Shown here: positions 1 through 7,221 of the stretch, in pieces
Numbering within the stretch: the stretch's first letter is position 1
How the letters are laid out: each line of letters begins with the position of its first letter
NCBI RefSeq assembly: GCF_008039615.1
Contig: NZ_VDUZ01000064.1
Span: forward strand, 1 to 48,598
Source of the DNA: Vineibacter terrae
GTDB lineage: Bacteria; Pseudomonadota; Alphaproteobacteria; Reyranellales; Reyranellaceae
DNA: 48,598 nucleotides
Direction of reading: 5' to 3'
Notes under the pieces: model-generated
Told to the model about the DNA's origin: nothing
What the model saw: only the letters and a program-made list of their open reading frames with translations
The model's database searches: none
Translations under genes and position numbers: made by a program

Positions 1-162
1 CCGTAGCACAATATATCCATAATTGCTACTCAAAAACACCATTTACATGCCTACATACTGGACGCAAAATCGCCGCTTTTTTCAACAAAGCCAAATACTT
101 ACCTGACTCTGTCAGGGGTAACTTCGGACTAGTACTGGGAATCGCAGGTCGCTGATACATCC
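1..162. other. AT-rich non-coding left edge
   Basis: The first 120 bases are only about 41% G+C, far below the rest of the window. No credible reading frame or RNA gene was seen. It may be the promoter side of a gene outside the window or the edge of acquired DNA; the sequence does not decide. Confidence 0.4.
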
Positions 163-245
163 GTCATCCCGAGCGCGGCGAGGGATCTCCCGCGTGGGAC
201 GCAGTACGCCATTCGCAGGAGATCCCTCGCTTCGCTCGGGATGAC
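163..245. repeat. Dispersed palindrome, family A, copy 1
   Basis: The ends are inverted copies: GTCATCCCGAGCG at the left and CGCTCGGGATGAC at the right. The inner arms contain AGGGATCTCC and GGAGATCCCT around a short variable centre (GACGCAGTACGCCATTCGC). Four further copies lie at 1092, 5004, 5665 and 27311. It sits downstream of the tetR stop, so it may also act as a transcript end. Confidence 0.85.
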
Positions 246-277
246 AGTCACGACTCACCTTCTACCGATAGCTGGTA

Positions 278-973
278 CTAGCGCCTCGGGTTCTCCAGGC
301 CGCGCACCAGGGTTTCGACCATGGTGTCGAGCAGCTGCTTGCGGTCGGCCCAGGGGAACTCGGGGCGGGCGATCAGCAGCGCGACCAGGCCGTGACAGGC
401 GGCCCAGATGGTCTGCGTGGCCACGGTCACGTCCATGCGGCGCATGGCACCCGCCTGCACCATGCGCGCGACCTGCTCGCGAAACAGCGTGAAGGCCTGC
501 AGGCCGGGTGCCTGCTCGCTGAACGGCTGCGAGAGATCCTTGTGCTGCGGCGACTTCAGCATGGCGTGGCTCACCATGAAGGTGAGCTGGTATTCGTCGG
601 GATTCTCGAGCGCGAACGCCATGTAGCCGCCGATCAGGCGGCGCAGCAGCCCCAGGTCCGGCGGCGAATCGCCGACGGTCTGGCAGAAGCGCCGGGAGAG
701 CTCCTTGAACGTGGCCGTGCACAGCGCCTCGAGGATCTCCTCCTTGCTCTTGAAGTAGACATAGAGTCCGGTCTGCGACAGCCCGACCTGCTCGGCGAGC
801 TTGCGCGTGGTGACCGTCTCGTAGCCTTCCGACACGAACAGCGCCTTGGCGGCTGCCAGAATCTCGCCATGCCGCTCGTGGCCCAGCCCACGCGGCTTGC
901 GCCCACGCGGCGCCGGCGCCGGATGCCGCCGCGGCGGTGGTGGTTTCTTGGTCGTTGCGCGCGGTAAGGCCAT
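278..973 (-). CDS. TetR/AcrR family transcriptional regulator
   Basis: A DNA-binding repressor, probably of the neighbouring dioxygenase operon (inference). A basic, Pro-rich N-terminal tail is followed by a TetR helix-turn-helix (TTRKLAEQVGLSQTGLYVYF, then KSKEEIL) and an all-helical ligand-binding half with a C-terminal domain of the WHG-like type. Length, about 231 residues, is normal. The start at 973 has AGGGAG a few bases upstream; an in-frame ATG at 991 has no ribosome-binding site but cannot be excluded. It lies 3' of the dioxygenase beta gene on the same strand, separated by a family-A palindrome, and a palindromic operator candidate lies just upstream of its start. The ligand is unknown. 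Confidence 0.9.
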   Translation of the reverse strand: MALPRATTKKPPPPRRHPAPAPRGRKPRGLGHERHGEILAAAKALFVSEGYETVTTRKLAEQVGLSQTGLYVYFKSKEEILEALCTATFKELSRRFCQTVGDSPPDLGLLRRLIGGYMAFALENPDEYQLTFMVSHAMLKSPQHKDLSQPFSEQAPGLQAFTLFREQVARMVQAGAMRRMDVTVATQTIWAACHGLVALLIARPEFPWADRKQLLDTMVETLVRGLENPRR

Positions 974-1020
974 CGGCTCCCTGCTGGGCATTGGTTTGTC
1001 GGGTTGACGCCACTAATCAC

Positions 1021-1040
1021 TGAACATGAATGTACGTTCA
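1021..1040. promoter_or_regulatory. Candidate TetR operator
   Basis: An imperfect 20-bp palindrome with TGAAC and GTTCA as outer arms and an AT.../...AC interior. It lies about 50 bp upstream of the chosen tetR start, in the gap before the dioxygenase beta gene. Spacing and symmetry fit a TetR-family operator used for autoregulation. The assignment is inferred from position and symmetry only. Confidence 0.5.
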
Positions 1041-1091
1041 GCAACACGACACGTCCAGGAAGCCGTCTCGCAACGCAGCAAGAACAAGGCC

Positions 1092-1188
1092 GTCATCCCG
1101 AGCGCCCCTTCGACAGGCTCAGGAGAGGGATGCGGGAAGACGCACAGTGCGCCATTCGCGGGAGATCCCTCGCTACGCTCGGGATGAC
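1092..1188. repeat. Dispersed palindrome, family A, copy 2
   Basis: Same GTCATCCCGAGCG / CGCTCGGGATGAC ends as copy 1. The left arm carries an extra CCCCTTCGACAGGCTCAGGA segment, also present in copy 4 at 5665. It fills most of the space between the beta-subunit gene and the tetR promoter. Confidence 0.85.
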
Positions 1189-1196
1189 AGTTACTT

Positions 1197-1763
1197 TCAG
1201 AAGAACACCGTCAGATTCTTCGCCAGCAGCACGTTCTGGTCGAGGATGATCTCGCGGCGCGCCAGCTTCCAGGCGCCGTCGACCCGGCGCAGCGTGTCGG
1301 TGCGCTTGCCGACGAAGATGTAGGTCTCGGTCTCGACCCGGTTCTGGTAGACGAGGAAGCGGCTGCGTGCCGTCACCGTCTGCGGCGCGGCGGCCGAGGG
1401 CAGCGCCTCGAGCAGCTGCACGTTGCTGACCATGTGGCAGATGCGCGACAGCGGCTCCTCGGCCCAGTGCACGCCGGTCATGATCTGCTCGCAGCGCTTG
1501 GCCAGCGTCCACTTGTCCTCCTCGAACCAGCTGATGTCGCTGCCTTCGCGGGTGTTCTCGCGCGCCGCGTGCTCGCCCGCCTTCACGTTTCGGCGCATGG
1601 GCATGAAGTAGACGAGATCGTCGGCCAGCAGGTCGAGCCACGCCGTGTAGCGGCGCTGGTCCAGCAGTTCGGCCTCCTCGTAGAGGAACGCCGCGACCTC
1701 CTCCTTCAGGAGGTAGAAATCCAGGTCCCGCGTCGGGCGCGGCGTGGCGGCGGCATCGTTCAT
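1197..1763 (-). CDS. Aromatic-ring-hydroxylating dioxygenase, beta subunit
   Basis: The small structural subunit of a Rieske-type dioxygenase, with the SnoaL/NTF2-like fold; it stabilises the alpha3beta3 oxygenase and carries no cofactor. The 188 residues match the family size and show typical features: EVAAFLYEEAELLDQRRYTAWLDLLADD near the N-terminus (residues about 22-49, with the E/L/D pattern of the family) and DGAWKLARREIILDQ near the end. Its ATG overlaps the stop of the preceding SDR gene by four bases (ATGA), so translation is probably coupled. The substrate cannot be read from the sequence. Confidence 0.9.
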   Translation of the reverse strand: MNDAAATPRPTRDLDFYLLKEEVAAFLYEEAELLDQRRYTAWLDLLADDLVYFMPMRRNVKAGEHAARENTREGSDISWFEEDKWTLAKRCEQIMTGVHWAEEPLSRICHMVSNVQLLEALPSAAAPQTVTARSRFLVYQNRVETETYIFVGKRTDTLRRVDGAWKLARREIILDQNVLLAKNLTVFF

Positions 1764-2578
1764 GCGGGCGGCTCCTGCGGGGGCGCGTCGGGCCGCGGCG
1801 GGATCGGGCCGCCCTGATGGGCGAAGCAGCCGACATCGAGCACCGTGCCCGAGATCGTGGCCGCCTCGTCCGACAGCAGGAAGGCCACGGCCTGGGCGAT
1901 ATCCTCGCCCACCGCCACGCGCCCGGCGGCCGTGCCCGCGACGCTGCGGCTGGTGAAGCGCCGCACATCGCCGCCGGCCCGGCCGACGCCCATGCCCGAC
2001 ACGATGCCGCCGCCGCCCGGCACCACGGTGTTGACGCGGATGCGCTGATGGAAATGGTCGTAGGCCAGCGCCGCGCCGAGCGCGAACAGCCCGCCCTTGC
2101 TGGCGCTGTAGGCGGCCATGTTCGGCTTGCCCCAGCCGGCGCCGGAGCCGATGTTGACGATGGCGCCGCCGCCCTGGCCGATCATGTGCGGCAGCACCGC
2201 GCGGCAGCAGAGATAGGCGCCCTTCAGGTTCACATCGATGATGCGGTTCCACAGGTCCTCGGGCGTGTCGAGCACCGTGCCCAGCGGCCCGATGGCGGCG
2301 TTGTTGACCAGCGCATCGATGCGGCCATACCTGCCGGCGGCGAACTCCGCGACCCGGGCGACGTCGCCGGCCCTGGACACGTCGGCCTCCAGCACGTCGG
2401 CCTCCAGGCCATGCGCCGCCAGGTCGGCACGCAGCAGCGCGCTGCCGCCGGCTGCCGTGCTCGAGGGCTGCGGCGCATCGAGCCCGAACGCCACGACCTG
2501 CCAGCCGCGCTGCGCCAGGGTGACGCTGATCGCCTTGCCGATGCCGAACGTGCCGCCGCTGACGATGACGACGCGCAT
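1760..2578 (-). CDS. SDR family oxidoreductase, likely cis-dihydrodiol or alcohol dehydrogenase of the dioxygenase operon
   Basis: An NAD(P)-dependent short-chain dehydrogenase of about 272 residues. Visible are the cofactor motif SGGTFGIGKA at residues 7-16, the NNA motif, a catalytic Ser in NIGSGAG and the YSASK active site. The C-terminal part ends in a Pro-rich tail. It lies between the alpha and beta genes, overlapping beta by four bases, so by analogy with BphB/NahB-type enzymes it may oxidise the dioxygenase product; that role is inferred. ATG 2578 was chosen because MRVVIVSGG places the first beta strand correctly. A GTG at 2587, overlapping the alpha-subunit stop, is the alternative. 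Confidence 0.85.
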   Translation of the reverse strand: MRVVIVSGGTFGIGKAISVTLAQRGWQVVAFGLDAPQPSSTAAGGSALLRADLAAHGLEADVLEADVSRAGDVARVAEFAAGRYGRIDALVNNAAIGPLGTVLDTPEDLWNRIIDVNLKGAYLCCRAVLPHMIGQGGGAIVNIGSGAGWGKPNMAAYSASKGGLFALGAALAYDHFHQRIRVNTVVPGGGGIVSGMGVGRAGGDVRRFTSRSVAGTAAGRVAVGEDIAQAVAFLLSDEAATISGTVLDVGCFAHQGGPIPPRPDAPPQEPPA

Positions 2579-2583
2579 GAGGC

Positions 2584-3936
2584 TCACTCGGCGGCGGCGC
2601 GGCGTGGCGTGCCGTCGCGCCGCCCCATCAGCACGTCCCAGTCGCGGCCGGCCAGATAGTCCGACCAGCGGGCATAGAAGCGGCGCGAATTCTCCTCGGT
2701 GATCTGCACGCTGACATGGCCGGCGACGGGGTCGTCGTCCTTCCCGGCGCCCATCGACTGCTGATAGTTCAGAGGATAGCGCCGGGCGATGACGCCGCGC
2801 GCGCCTGCCGTGGCGTAGTTCCAGTTCTCCATGTCATCCTGCTCGGTCATGCCGGCCGGGCCGGAGTAGCGCATGTAGAAATGGCGCAGCAGGTCCTTGA
2901 CCTCGGCCGGTGCATCCTTGTCGACCAGGAAGATGCGCCACACCTCGGTCGATTCGGGGCCGTGCGGATGCCACATGCAGATCGAGCGCGGCTGGCGGCC
3001 GTGATAGGAGCTGTTGGGGAAGATCGTGCCCACGAACGGCAGCAGGCGCGACTTCTCACCCAGGCGGCGCTGGCGCTCCTCGTAGCAGTGGCGGAAATAC
3101 TCTTCGATGACCGGGGTGTCCCTGAACGCCTCGGCATAGGGCATCATCGCCGGCTGGATGGCGCTGTGGATGCCGTGGCCGGCCGGGAAGCTGACCCAGA
3201 CATGCTGCGCGCCCTTGAGCTCGTCATCGCGCCTTCCCTTCGTGCCCGACCGGGCGCTGGGGCCGATGCCGATCATGTCGACCGAGCGATGGCTGGGGTT
3301 GTGGTAGGTGTCGCCGCAGAAATTCTCGGCCGGCAGCTTCCAATTGCACGGGATGATCCATTTGTGCACGCCGAGGAAGGCCTCGGAGCCGCCCTCGCGC
3401 CCGTCACGGCAATCCAGCGCCAGGTCGAGATGCTCCTTGGCGGCGCCGAGATAGTCGAGGAAGGGCGGCGCGTCCTTGTCCCAGGTGGCCCAGATCGTGC
3501 CCTTGTAGTTGGCCATCTGCGCCACCTCGATCAGCGACCACTTCGCGCGATCCATGCCGGGATAGAGCGTGTCGTATTGCGGCACGCCCACCAGCTGGCC
3601 ATCGGTGGCGTAGCTCCAATGGTGGTAAGGGCAGGTGAAGTGCGTGGTGTTGCCTTCATCGTAGAGGCACACCTTCATGCCGCGATGCCGGCAGGTATTG
3701 AGCAGGACGTGGATCCCGCCCGCCTTGTCGCGGCTCAGGATCACCGATTCGGCGCCCATGCGCGAGACGAAGTAGTCGCCCGGGTTGGGGATCAGGCTCT
3801 CGTGGCCCACGAACAGCCAGGCCCGGGTGAAGAGCGTTTCCAGCTCCTGCTGGTAGAGATCCTTGTTGACGAACAGCTCGCGACTGATCAGGCCGTTGCG
3901 CGTGTCGACCAGCCGGTCGGTGTCCAGGCGCGCCAT
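2584..3936 (-). CDS. Aromatic-ring-hydroxylating dioxygenase, Rieske alpha subunit
   Basis: The catalytic subunit of a non-heme iron oxygenase that inserts O2 into an aromatic or related ring. The 450-residue protein has a Rieske [2Fe-2S] site, C82-x-H84 and C102-x2-H105. The mononuclear iron site is at D209, H212 and H216 in GDTYHNPSHRS, with a further carboxylate near DDMENWNYA. The start at 3936 follows a strong GGAGGAA site. It is first in the operon alpha-SDR-beta, and no ferredoxin or reductase gene is nearby, so electron transfer must come from elsewhere. The substrate is unknown; the residues around the iron resemble a benzoate/phenylpropionate-like subgroup, but this is only an impression. 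Confidence 0.93.
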   Translation of the reverse strand: MARLDTDRLVDTRNGLISRELFVNKDLYQQELETLFTRAWLFVGHESLIPNPGDYFVSRMGAESVILSRDKAGGIHVLLNTCRHRGMKVCLYDEGNTTHFTCPYHHWSYATDGQLVGVPQYDTLYPGMDRAKWSLIEVAQMANYKGTIWATWDKDAPPFLDYLGAAKEHLDLALDCRDGREGGSEAFLGVHKWIIPCNWKLPAENFCGDTYHNPSHRSVDMIGIGPSARSGTKGRRDDELKGAQHVWVSFPAGHGIHSAIQPAMMPYAEAFRDTPVIEEYFRHCYEERQRRLGEKSRLLPFVGTIFPNSSYHGRQPRSICMWHPHGPESTEVWRIFLVDKDAPAEVKDLLRHFYMRYSGPAGMTEQDDMENWNYATAGARGVIARRYPLNYQQSMGAGKDDDPVAGHVSVQITEENSRRFYARWSDYLAGRDWDVLMGRRDGTPRRAAAE

Positions 3937-4040
3937 CCGCTTCCTCCATCTTGTTGGCGCGATGATACGCCGGCCGGGCCGGCTCATGAACCCTGCGGTT
4001 GCGGGGCAGCCCTGCGCCAGCCGGCGCCAAGCCGCCGCTA

Positions 4041-4060
4041 CTCCCAAATGGCAATATCGT
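4041..4060 (+). promoter_or_regulatory. Upstream motif shared with position 5116
   Basis: CTCCCAAATGGCAATATCG lies 99 bases upstream of the metallopeptidase start. A close relative lies 103 bases upstream of the next plus-strand gene at 5219. Common promoter or operator function is inferred from this equal spacing alone. Confidence 0.3.
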
Positions 4061-4139
4061 GCGGCCGGCCGAAGGGCGTACGAAGGTTGCCGCTCGCAAT
4101 GTTGGGGGGTCCGGGACGCGCGGGCGTGCCGGCGGGATC

Positions 4140-4961
4140 ATGCTGCGCCTCAAGCTCTATCCGATCACCATCAGCGGCTCGACGCTCGACGAGGACTTCC
4201 GCTCCATCGTCACCGCGATCGGGCCCTGGCTCAGCGCCAGGCAGCAGGACTGGCTGCTCCGGCGCTCGAACCGGCTTGACTTCGTCAACGATCCCCGGGC
4301 GCCGGCCCAGCGCTACGAGGAGGATATCAGGGCGCTGATCGAAGCCCATCTCCTGCGCACCGAGATCGGCAAGACGCTTTTCGGCATGCTGCCCAAGGAT
4401 CTGCGGATCTGGATCATCCCCTACGATTCAATGGCCCAGACGTCGTTCGGCGCCTGCAATGCCATCACCAGCCAGATGAGCAGCCGGCTCAGCGACGGCG
4501 TGCGCATCCTCTACTCGCCCGAGACCTGGGCCTACTCGGCCTGCGGCCGGCTGCCGGGCTATCGTGCCGACGAGACGCTCTTCCATGAGATGGTCCATGC
4601 CTGCCGCCTGGCCCGCTTCGGCTTCGAAGGCAACAACCACGAGCCGTTGCGCGACAACAAGGATCACGAGGAGTTCCTCGCGGTCCAGATGAGCAACGTC
4701 TACCGCTCAGAGGGCAACGCCAGGACCTTCAACCACGCCTACATGACCAGCAAGCTGGGCACCCAGGCCGAGGTCGAGCGCACGCTGTCGGCCCCCGATT
4801 TCGTGAAGGCGATCGAAGACTTCCTGGACGATCCGTTCGTCGCCGCCGTCGCCAGGATCAACACCGCCTTCAATCCCTTCCGCGACATCGCGCGCCTGAA
4901 GGCGCAGGCCGAGCAGCTGGAGCAGCAGCGCAAGCAACAGCAGCAGCGCCGGCGCAAGTGA
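4140..4961 (+). CDS. Putative zinc metallopeptidase, M91 (NleD/HopH1)-like
   Basis: A 273-residue protein with a zinc-protease motif HEMVH at residues 149-153, followed by HEE at 176-178 within a segment (FLAVQMSNVYRSEG) like the third-ligand region of M91-type peptidases. The N-terminal 100 residues match no family I recognise. The C-terminal 25 residues are a Gln/Arg/Lys-rich helix (LKAQAEQLEQQRKQQQQ). No signal peptide or membrane segment is visible, so it is cytoplasmic or exported by a route without an N-terminal signal. ATG 4140 starts the conserved-looking region; an open extension further upstream is low-complexity. It is divergent from the dioxygenase operon. Protease activity is inferred from the motif; the substrate is unknown. 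Confidence 0.6.
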   Translation: MLRLKLYPITISGSTLDEDFRSIVTAIGPWLSARQQDWLLRRSNRLDFVNDPRAPAQRYEEDIRALIEAHLLRTEIGKTLFGMLPKDLRIWIIPYDSMAQTSFGACNAITSQMSSRLSDGVRILYSPETWAYSACGRLPGYRADETLFHEMVHACRLARFGFEGNNHEPLRDNKDHEEFLAVQMSNVYRSEGNARTFNHAYMTSKLGTQAEVERTLSAPDFVKAIEDFLDDPFVAAVARINTAFNPFRDIARLKAQAEQLEQQRKQQQQRRRK

Positions 4962-4977
4962 TGCCACGCTCCCCAAT

Positions 4978-5116
4978 GCAGGGCATTCGCATATGACCTC
5001 GCTGTCATCCCGAGCGCCAGCGAGGGATCTCCTGCGGCAAGGCGCACGGTGCGCAATTCGCGGGAGATCCCTCGCTACGCTCGGGATGACGGCAGAGGCA
5101 TATGCGAATGCCCTGC
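4978..5116. repeat. Dispersed palindrome, family A, copy 3, inside a longer perfect inverted repeat
   Basis: The core, 5004-5090, has the usual family ends. It is framed by an extra perfect 18-bp inverted repeat, GCAGGGCATTCGCATATG at 4978-4995 and its complement at 5099-5116. The whole 139-bp unit could fold into one long hairpin just after the metallopeptidase stop, so it may terminate that transcript. Confidence 0.85.
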
Positions 5117-5135
5117 TCCCAAATGGGAGTATCGA
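5116..5135 (+). promoter_or_regulatory. Upstream motif shared with position 4041
   Basis: CTCCCAAATGGGAGTATCG, differing at three positions from the motif at 4041, begins where the long inverted repeat ends, 103 bases before the start at 5219. It also contains a small CTCCC/GGGAG palindrome. A regulatory role is inferred. Confidence 0.3.
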
Positions 5136-5218
5136 CGATCCCCCGGCGCCCGCATGGTGGATCCGCGGCCGCCGCGACGAAGGTCGGCGGTGCGCGACCA
5201 GGCATGGCGGAGGCTTTC

Positions 5219-5614
5219 ATGGCGCAAGCGCCCCTCGTTCGCCCGCGGGGCATCTACGGCGACCCGCCACGGGCGCGGATCGGCGCGTATGGCGGCATCG
5301 GCCTGTTCGGGCAGGTCGACACCACGGCCGACGGTGTCGTCTATTTCATCCAGGCGATCGTGCTCAGAGGCCCGGACAGCCTGGCCCCGGCGATCCGCCA
5401 CGCGCGCGACGCGCATCGCTACATGATCGTGAGCGCGGCCGAGTTTGCCCGCCGCCGCGGACAGTGGCTGTTCAGGCTGCATGGCGTGCAGGCCGGCCCC
5501 GAATTCCGCGCCCACGCCGACCGGCTGGCACGCACGATCGGCATCGTCGGCTCGGGCATGGCCATCGAGCCCGACTACGAGGTGGCCCTCGTGGTGCCCA
5601 AGGTGCTGGCCTGA
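5219..5614 (+). CDS. Hypothetical protein
   Basis: A 131-residue protein I do not recognise. It has no signal peptide, no Cys and no clear membrane segment, and its alternating strands and helices (GIGLFGQVD, VVYFIQAIVL, RYMIVSAAEFA, YEVALVVPKVL) suggest a small soluble alpha/beta fold. The start at 5219 is supported by GGAGG five bases upstream; an in-frame ATG at 5204 has a poorer site. It stands alone between two family-A palindromes, and codon use looks like that of its neighbours, so it is probably a real gene. Confidence 0.6.
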   Translation: MAQAPLVRPRGIYGDPPRARIGAYGGIGLFGQVDTTADGVVYFIQAIVLRGPDSLAPAIRHARDAHRYMIVSAAEFARRRGQWLFRLHGVQAGPEFRAHADRLARTIGIVGSGMAIEPDYEVALVVPKVLA

Positions 5615-5664
5615 GTTCGGGACGCGATCTCACGGCATTCCGGGGCGATCGCATCCGCCACGCT

Positions 5665-5766
5665 GTCATCCCGAGCGCCCCTTCGACAGGCTCAGGAGAG
5701 GGATCTCCCGCGAATGGCGCACCGTGCGTCCTGCCGCAGGAGATCCCTTGCTGCGCTCGGGATGAC
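5665..5766. repeat. Dispersed palindrome, family A, copy 4
   Basis: Same ends as the other copies, and it shares the CCCCTTCGACAGGCTCAGGA insertion with copy 2. It ends 52 bases before the start of the MBL-fold hydrolase gene, so part of that gene's leader lies close to a strong hairpin. Confidence 0.85.
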
Positions 5767-5818
5767 AGGAGGGCCATATCCGGTGCTAGGCTCGGGATGC
5801 AGTCCCGGAGGAAGCACC

Positions 5819-6709
5819 ATGCAGGAACGGATGATCGGCGCGGTCAAGGTCACGCGCGTCGAGGAGATGATGGGGCCGGGCTTTCCGGCCAGCCAGTTCT
5901 TTCCCGAATTCGACGCCGAGACGTTCAAGGCGCAGGAGCATTGGCTGGCGCCGCGCTACTATGATCCGCCCAGCGGCAAGCTGATGACCAGCATCCATAG
6001 CTGGCTGGTGCGCACCGAGCGCCACACGATCCTGATCGACACCTGCAGCGGCAACCACAAGCCGCGGCCGGGCATGCCGCGCTTCGACATGCTGAACTCG
6101 CCCTGGCTCGAGCGCCTGGCCGCGGCCGGCGTGGCGCCCGAGGCCGTCGACTTCGTGATGTGCACGCATCTGCATGTCGACCATGTCGGCTGGAACACGC
6201 GACTCGACAACGGAACCTGGGTGCCGACCTTCCCCAACGCCAAGTACCTGATGTCGCGCGCCGATCACGAGCACTGGCAGAAGGTCGCCCGCACCCAGGA
6301 TGCCCCGGCCTTCGAGCGCAACACGTACAACGACTCCGTCCTGCCCGTGGTCGAGCAGGGCAAGGCCGTGATGATCGACGATGGCCATGCCTGCGGCGAC
6401 TGCCTGACCGTGCGCGCCGCCGACGGCCACACGCCGGGCCATGTGCGCGTCGACCTCGCGTCCCAGGACCGCCGCGCTGTCTTCTCCGGCGATGCGCTGC
6501 ACAACCCGGTGCAGGTGCCGCTATGGCGCTGGAACAGCGTGTTCTGCACCGACCGCGACCAGGCGCGCCGCACCCGCCACGGCATCCTGGCGCACTGCGC
6601 CGAGACCGGCGCGCTGCTGATGCCGGCCCACTTCGCCGCCCCGCACGCGGCGCGCATCAAGGCCAAGGGCGATGCCTTCGAGCTCGATTGGGATTGGGAG
6701 ACGCGGTAG
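5819..6709 (+). CDS. MBL-fold metallo-hydrolase
   Basis: A 296-residue soluble hydrolase of the metallo-beta-lactamase superfamily. The metal motif is H117-L-H119-V-D121-H122, with later ligands in DGHTPGH, FSGDALH and MPAHFAAPH, so the two-metal site looks complete. The overall pattern (W-L near residue 62, TCSGNHKPRP at 75-84) resembles the group often annotated as AHL-lactonase-like or quinoprotein-relay-like, but the substrate cannot be assigned. The start at 5819 has GGAGGA seven bases upstream. It runs tail-to-tail, eight bases apart, with the Nudix gene. Confidence 0.88.
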   Translation: MQERMIGAVKVTRVEEMMGPGFPASQFFPEFDAETFKAQEHWLAPRYYDPPSGKLMTSIHSWLVRTERHTILIDTCSGNHKPRPGMPRFDMLNSPWLERLAAAGVAPEAVDFVMCTHLHVDHVGWNTRLDNGTWVPTFPNAKYLMSRADHEHWQKVARTQDAPAFERNTYNDSVLPVVEQGKAVMIDDGHACGDCLTVRAADGHTPGHVRVDLASQDRRAVFSGDALHNPVQVPLWRWNSVFCTDRDQARRTRHGILAHCAETGALLMPAHFAAPHAARIKAKGDAFELDWDWETR

Positions 6710-6717
6710 CGCATCTG

Positions 6718-7221
6718 TCATCGCGCTCCAGGGTGCACGGGCGGAGCACATCCGGTCGCAGGAATATTCAACCGGCGCAGCAGCTCCTCGAGGATGGGCC
6801 GCTGGCCCTTGAGGATCTTCATCGCCGCCTGCGGTGCGGCGAACCACGCGATCCTGTCGATCTCAGGCACGTCCTGGACCTTGCCCGAGCGCGGCGGCCA
6901 TTCCAGCTTGAACGTGTTGCTGCGGAAGCGGGCGATATCGAGGTCGCACTCCACGGCCCAGGCGTGGACGGTCTTGCCGCCCGGCTGCTTCACCGGGTCC
7001 AGCGCGATGAAGTCGCCCTCGGCGCGCAGGCTCGTCTCCTCGATGAACTCACGCCTGGCGGTGTCGAACGGCGCCTCCCCTGGTTCGGGGATGCCCTTGG
7101 GGATCGACCACGCGCCGTCGTCCTTCCTGGCCCAGAACGGCCCGCCGGGGTGCGCCAACAGCACCTCCAGGGCCCCGTTCACGCGGCGGAAGACGAGCAG
7201 CCCCGCGGTGAGCTTTGCCAT
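6718..7221 (-). CDS. Nudix hydrolase
   Basis: A 167-residue hydrolase of nucleoside diphosphates linked to another group. The Nudix box runs from G43 to L65: G43, E49, then REFIEET at 57-63. The usual Gly near the end of the box is Ser64, a tolerated change; the metal-binding Glu residues are present. The N-terminal GLLVFRRVNG...VLLAHPGGPFW is typical of diadenosine-polyphosphate or dNTP-type members. It starts directly after the stop of the esterase gene (no gap) and is probably co-transcribed with it. Exact substrate unknown. Confidence 0.88.
   Translation of the reverse strand: MAKLTAGLLVFRRVNGALEVLLAHPGGPFWARKDDGAWSIPKGIPEPGEAPFDTARREFIEETSLRAEGDFIALDPVKQPGGKTVHAWAVECDLDIARFRSNTFKLEWPPRSGKVQDVPEIDRIAWFAAPQAAMKILKGQRPILEELLRRLNIPATGCAPPVHPGAR

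Noticed and set aside
2716-4338. 540-residue open frame on the plus strand
   Set aside because: It runs antisense to the Rieske alpha gene, has composition typical of G+C-rich shadow frames and no recognisable domain.
6759-6772. Third copy of the GGAATAT regulatory motif
   Set aside because: Only GGAATATT matches, and it lies inside the Nudix coding region.
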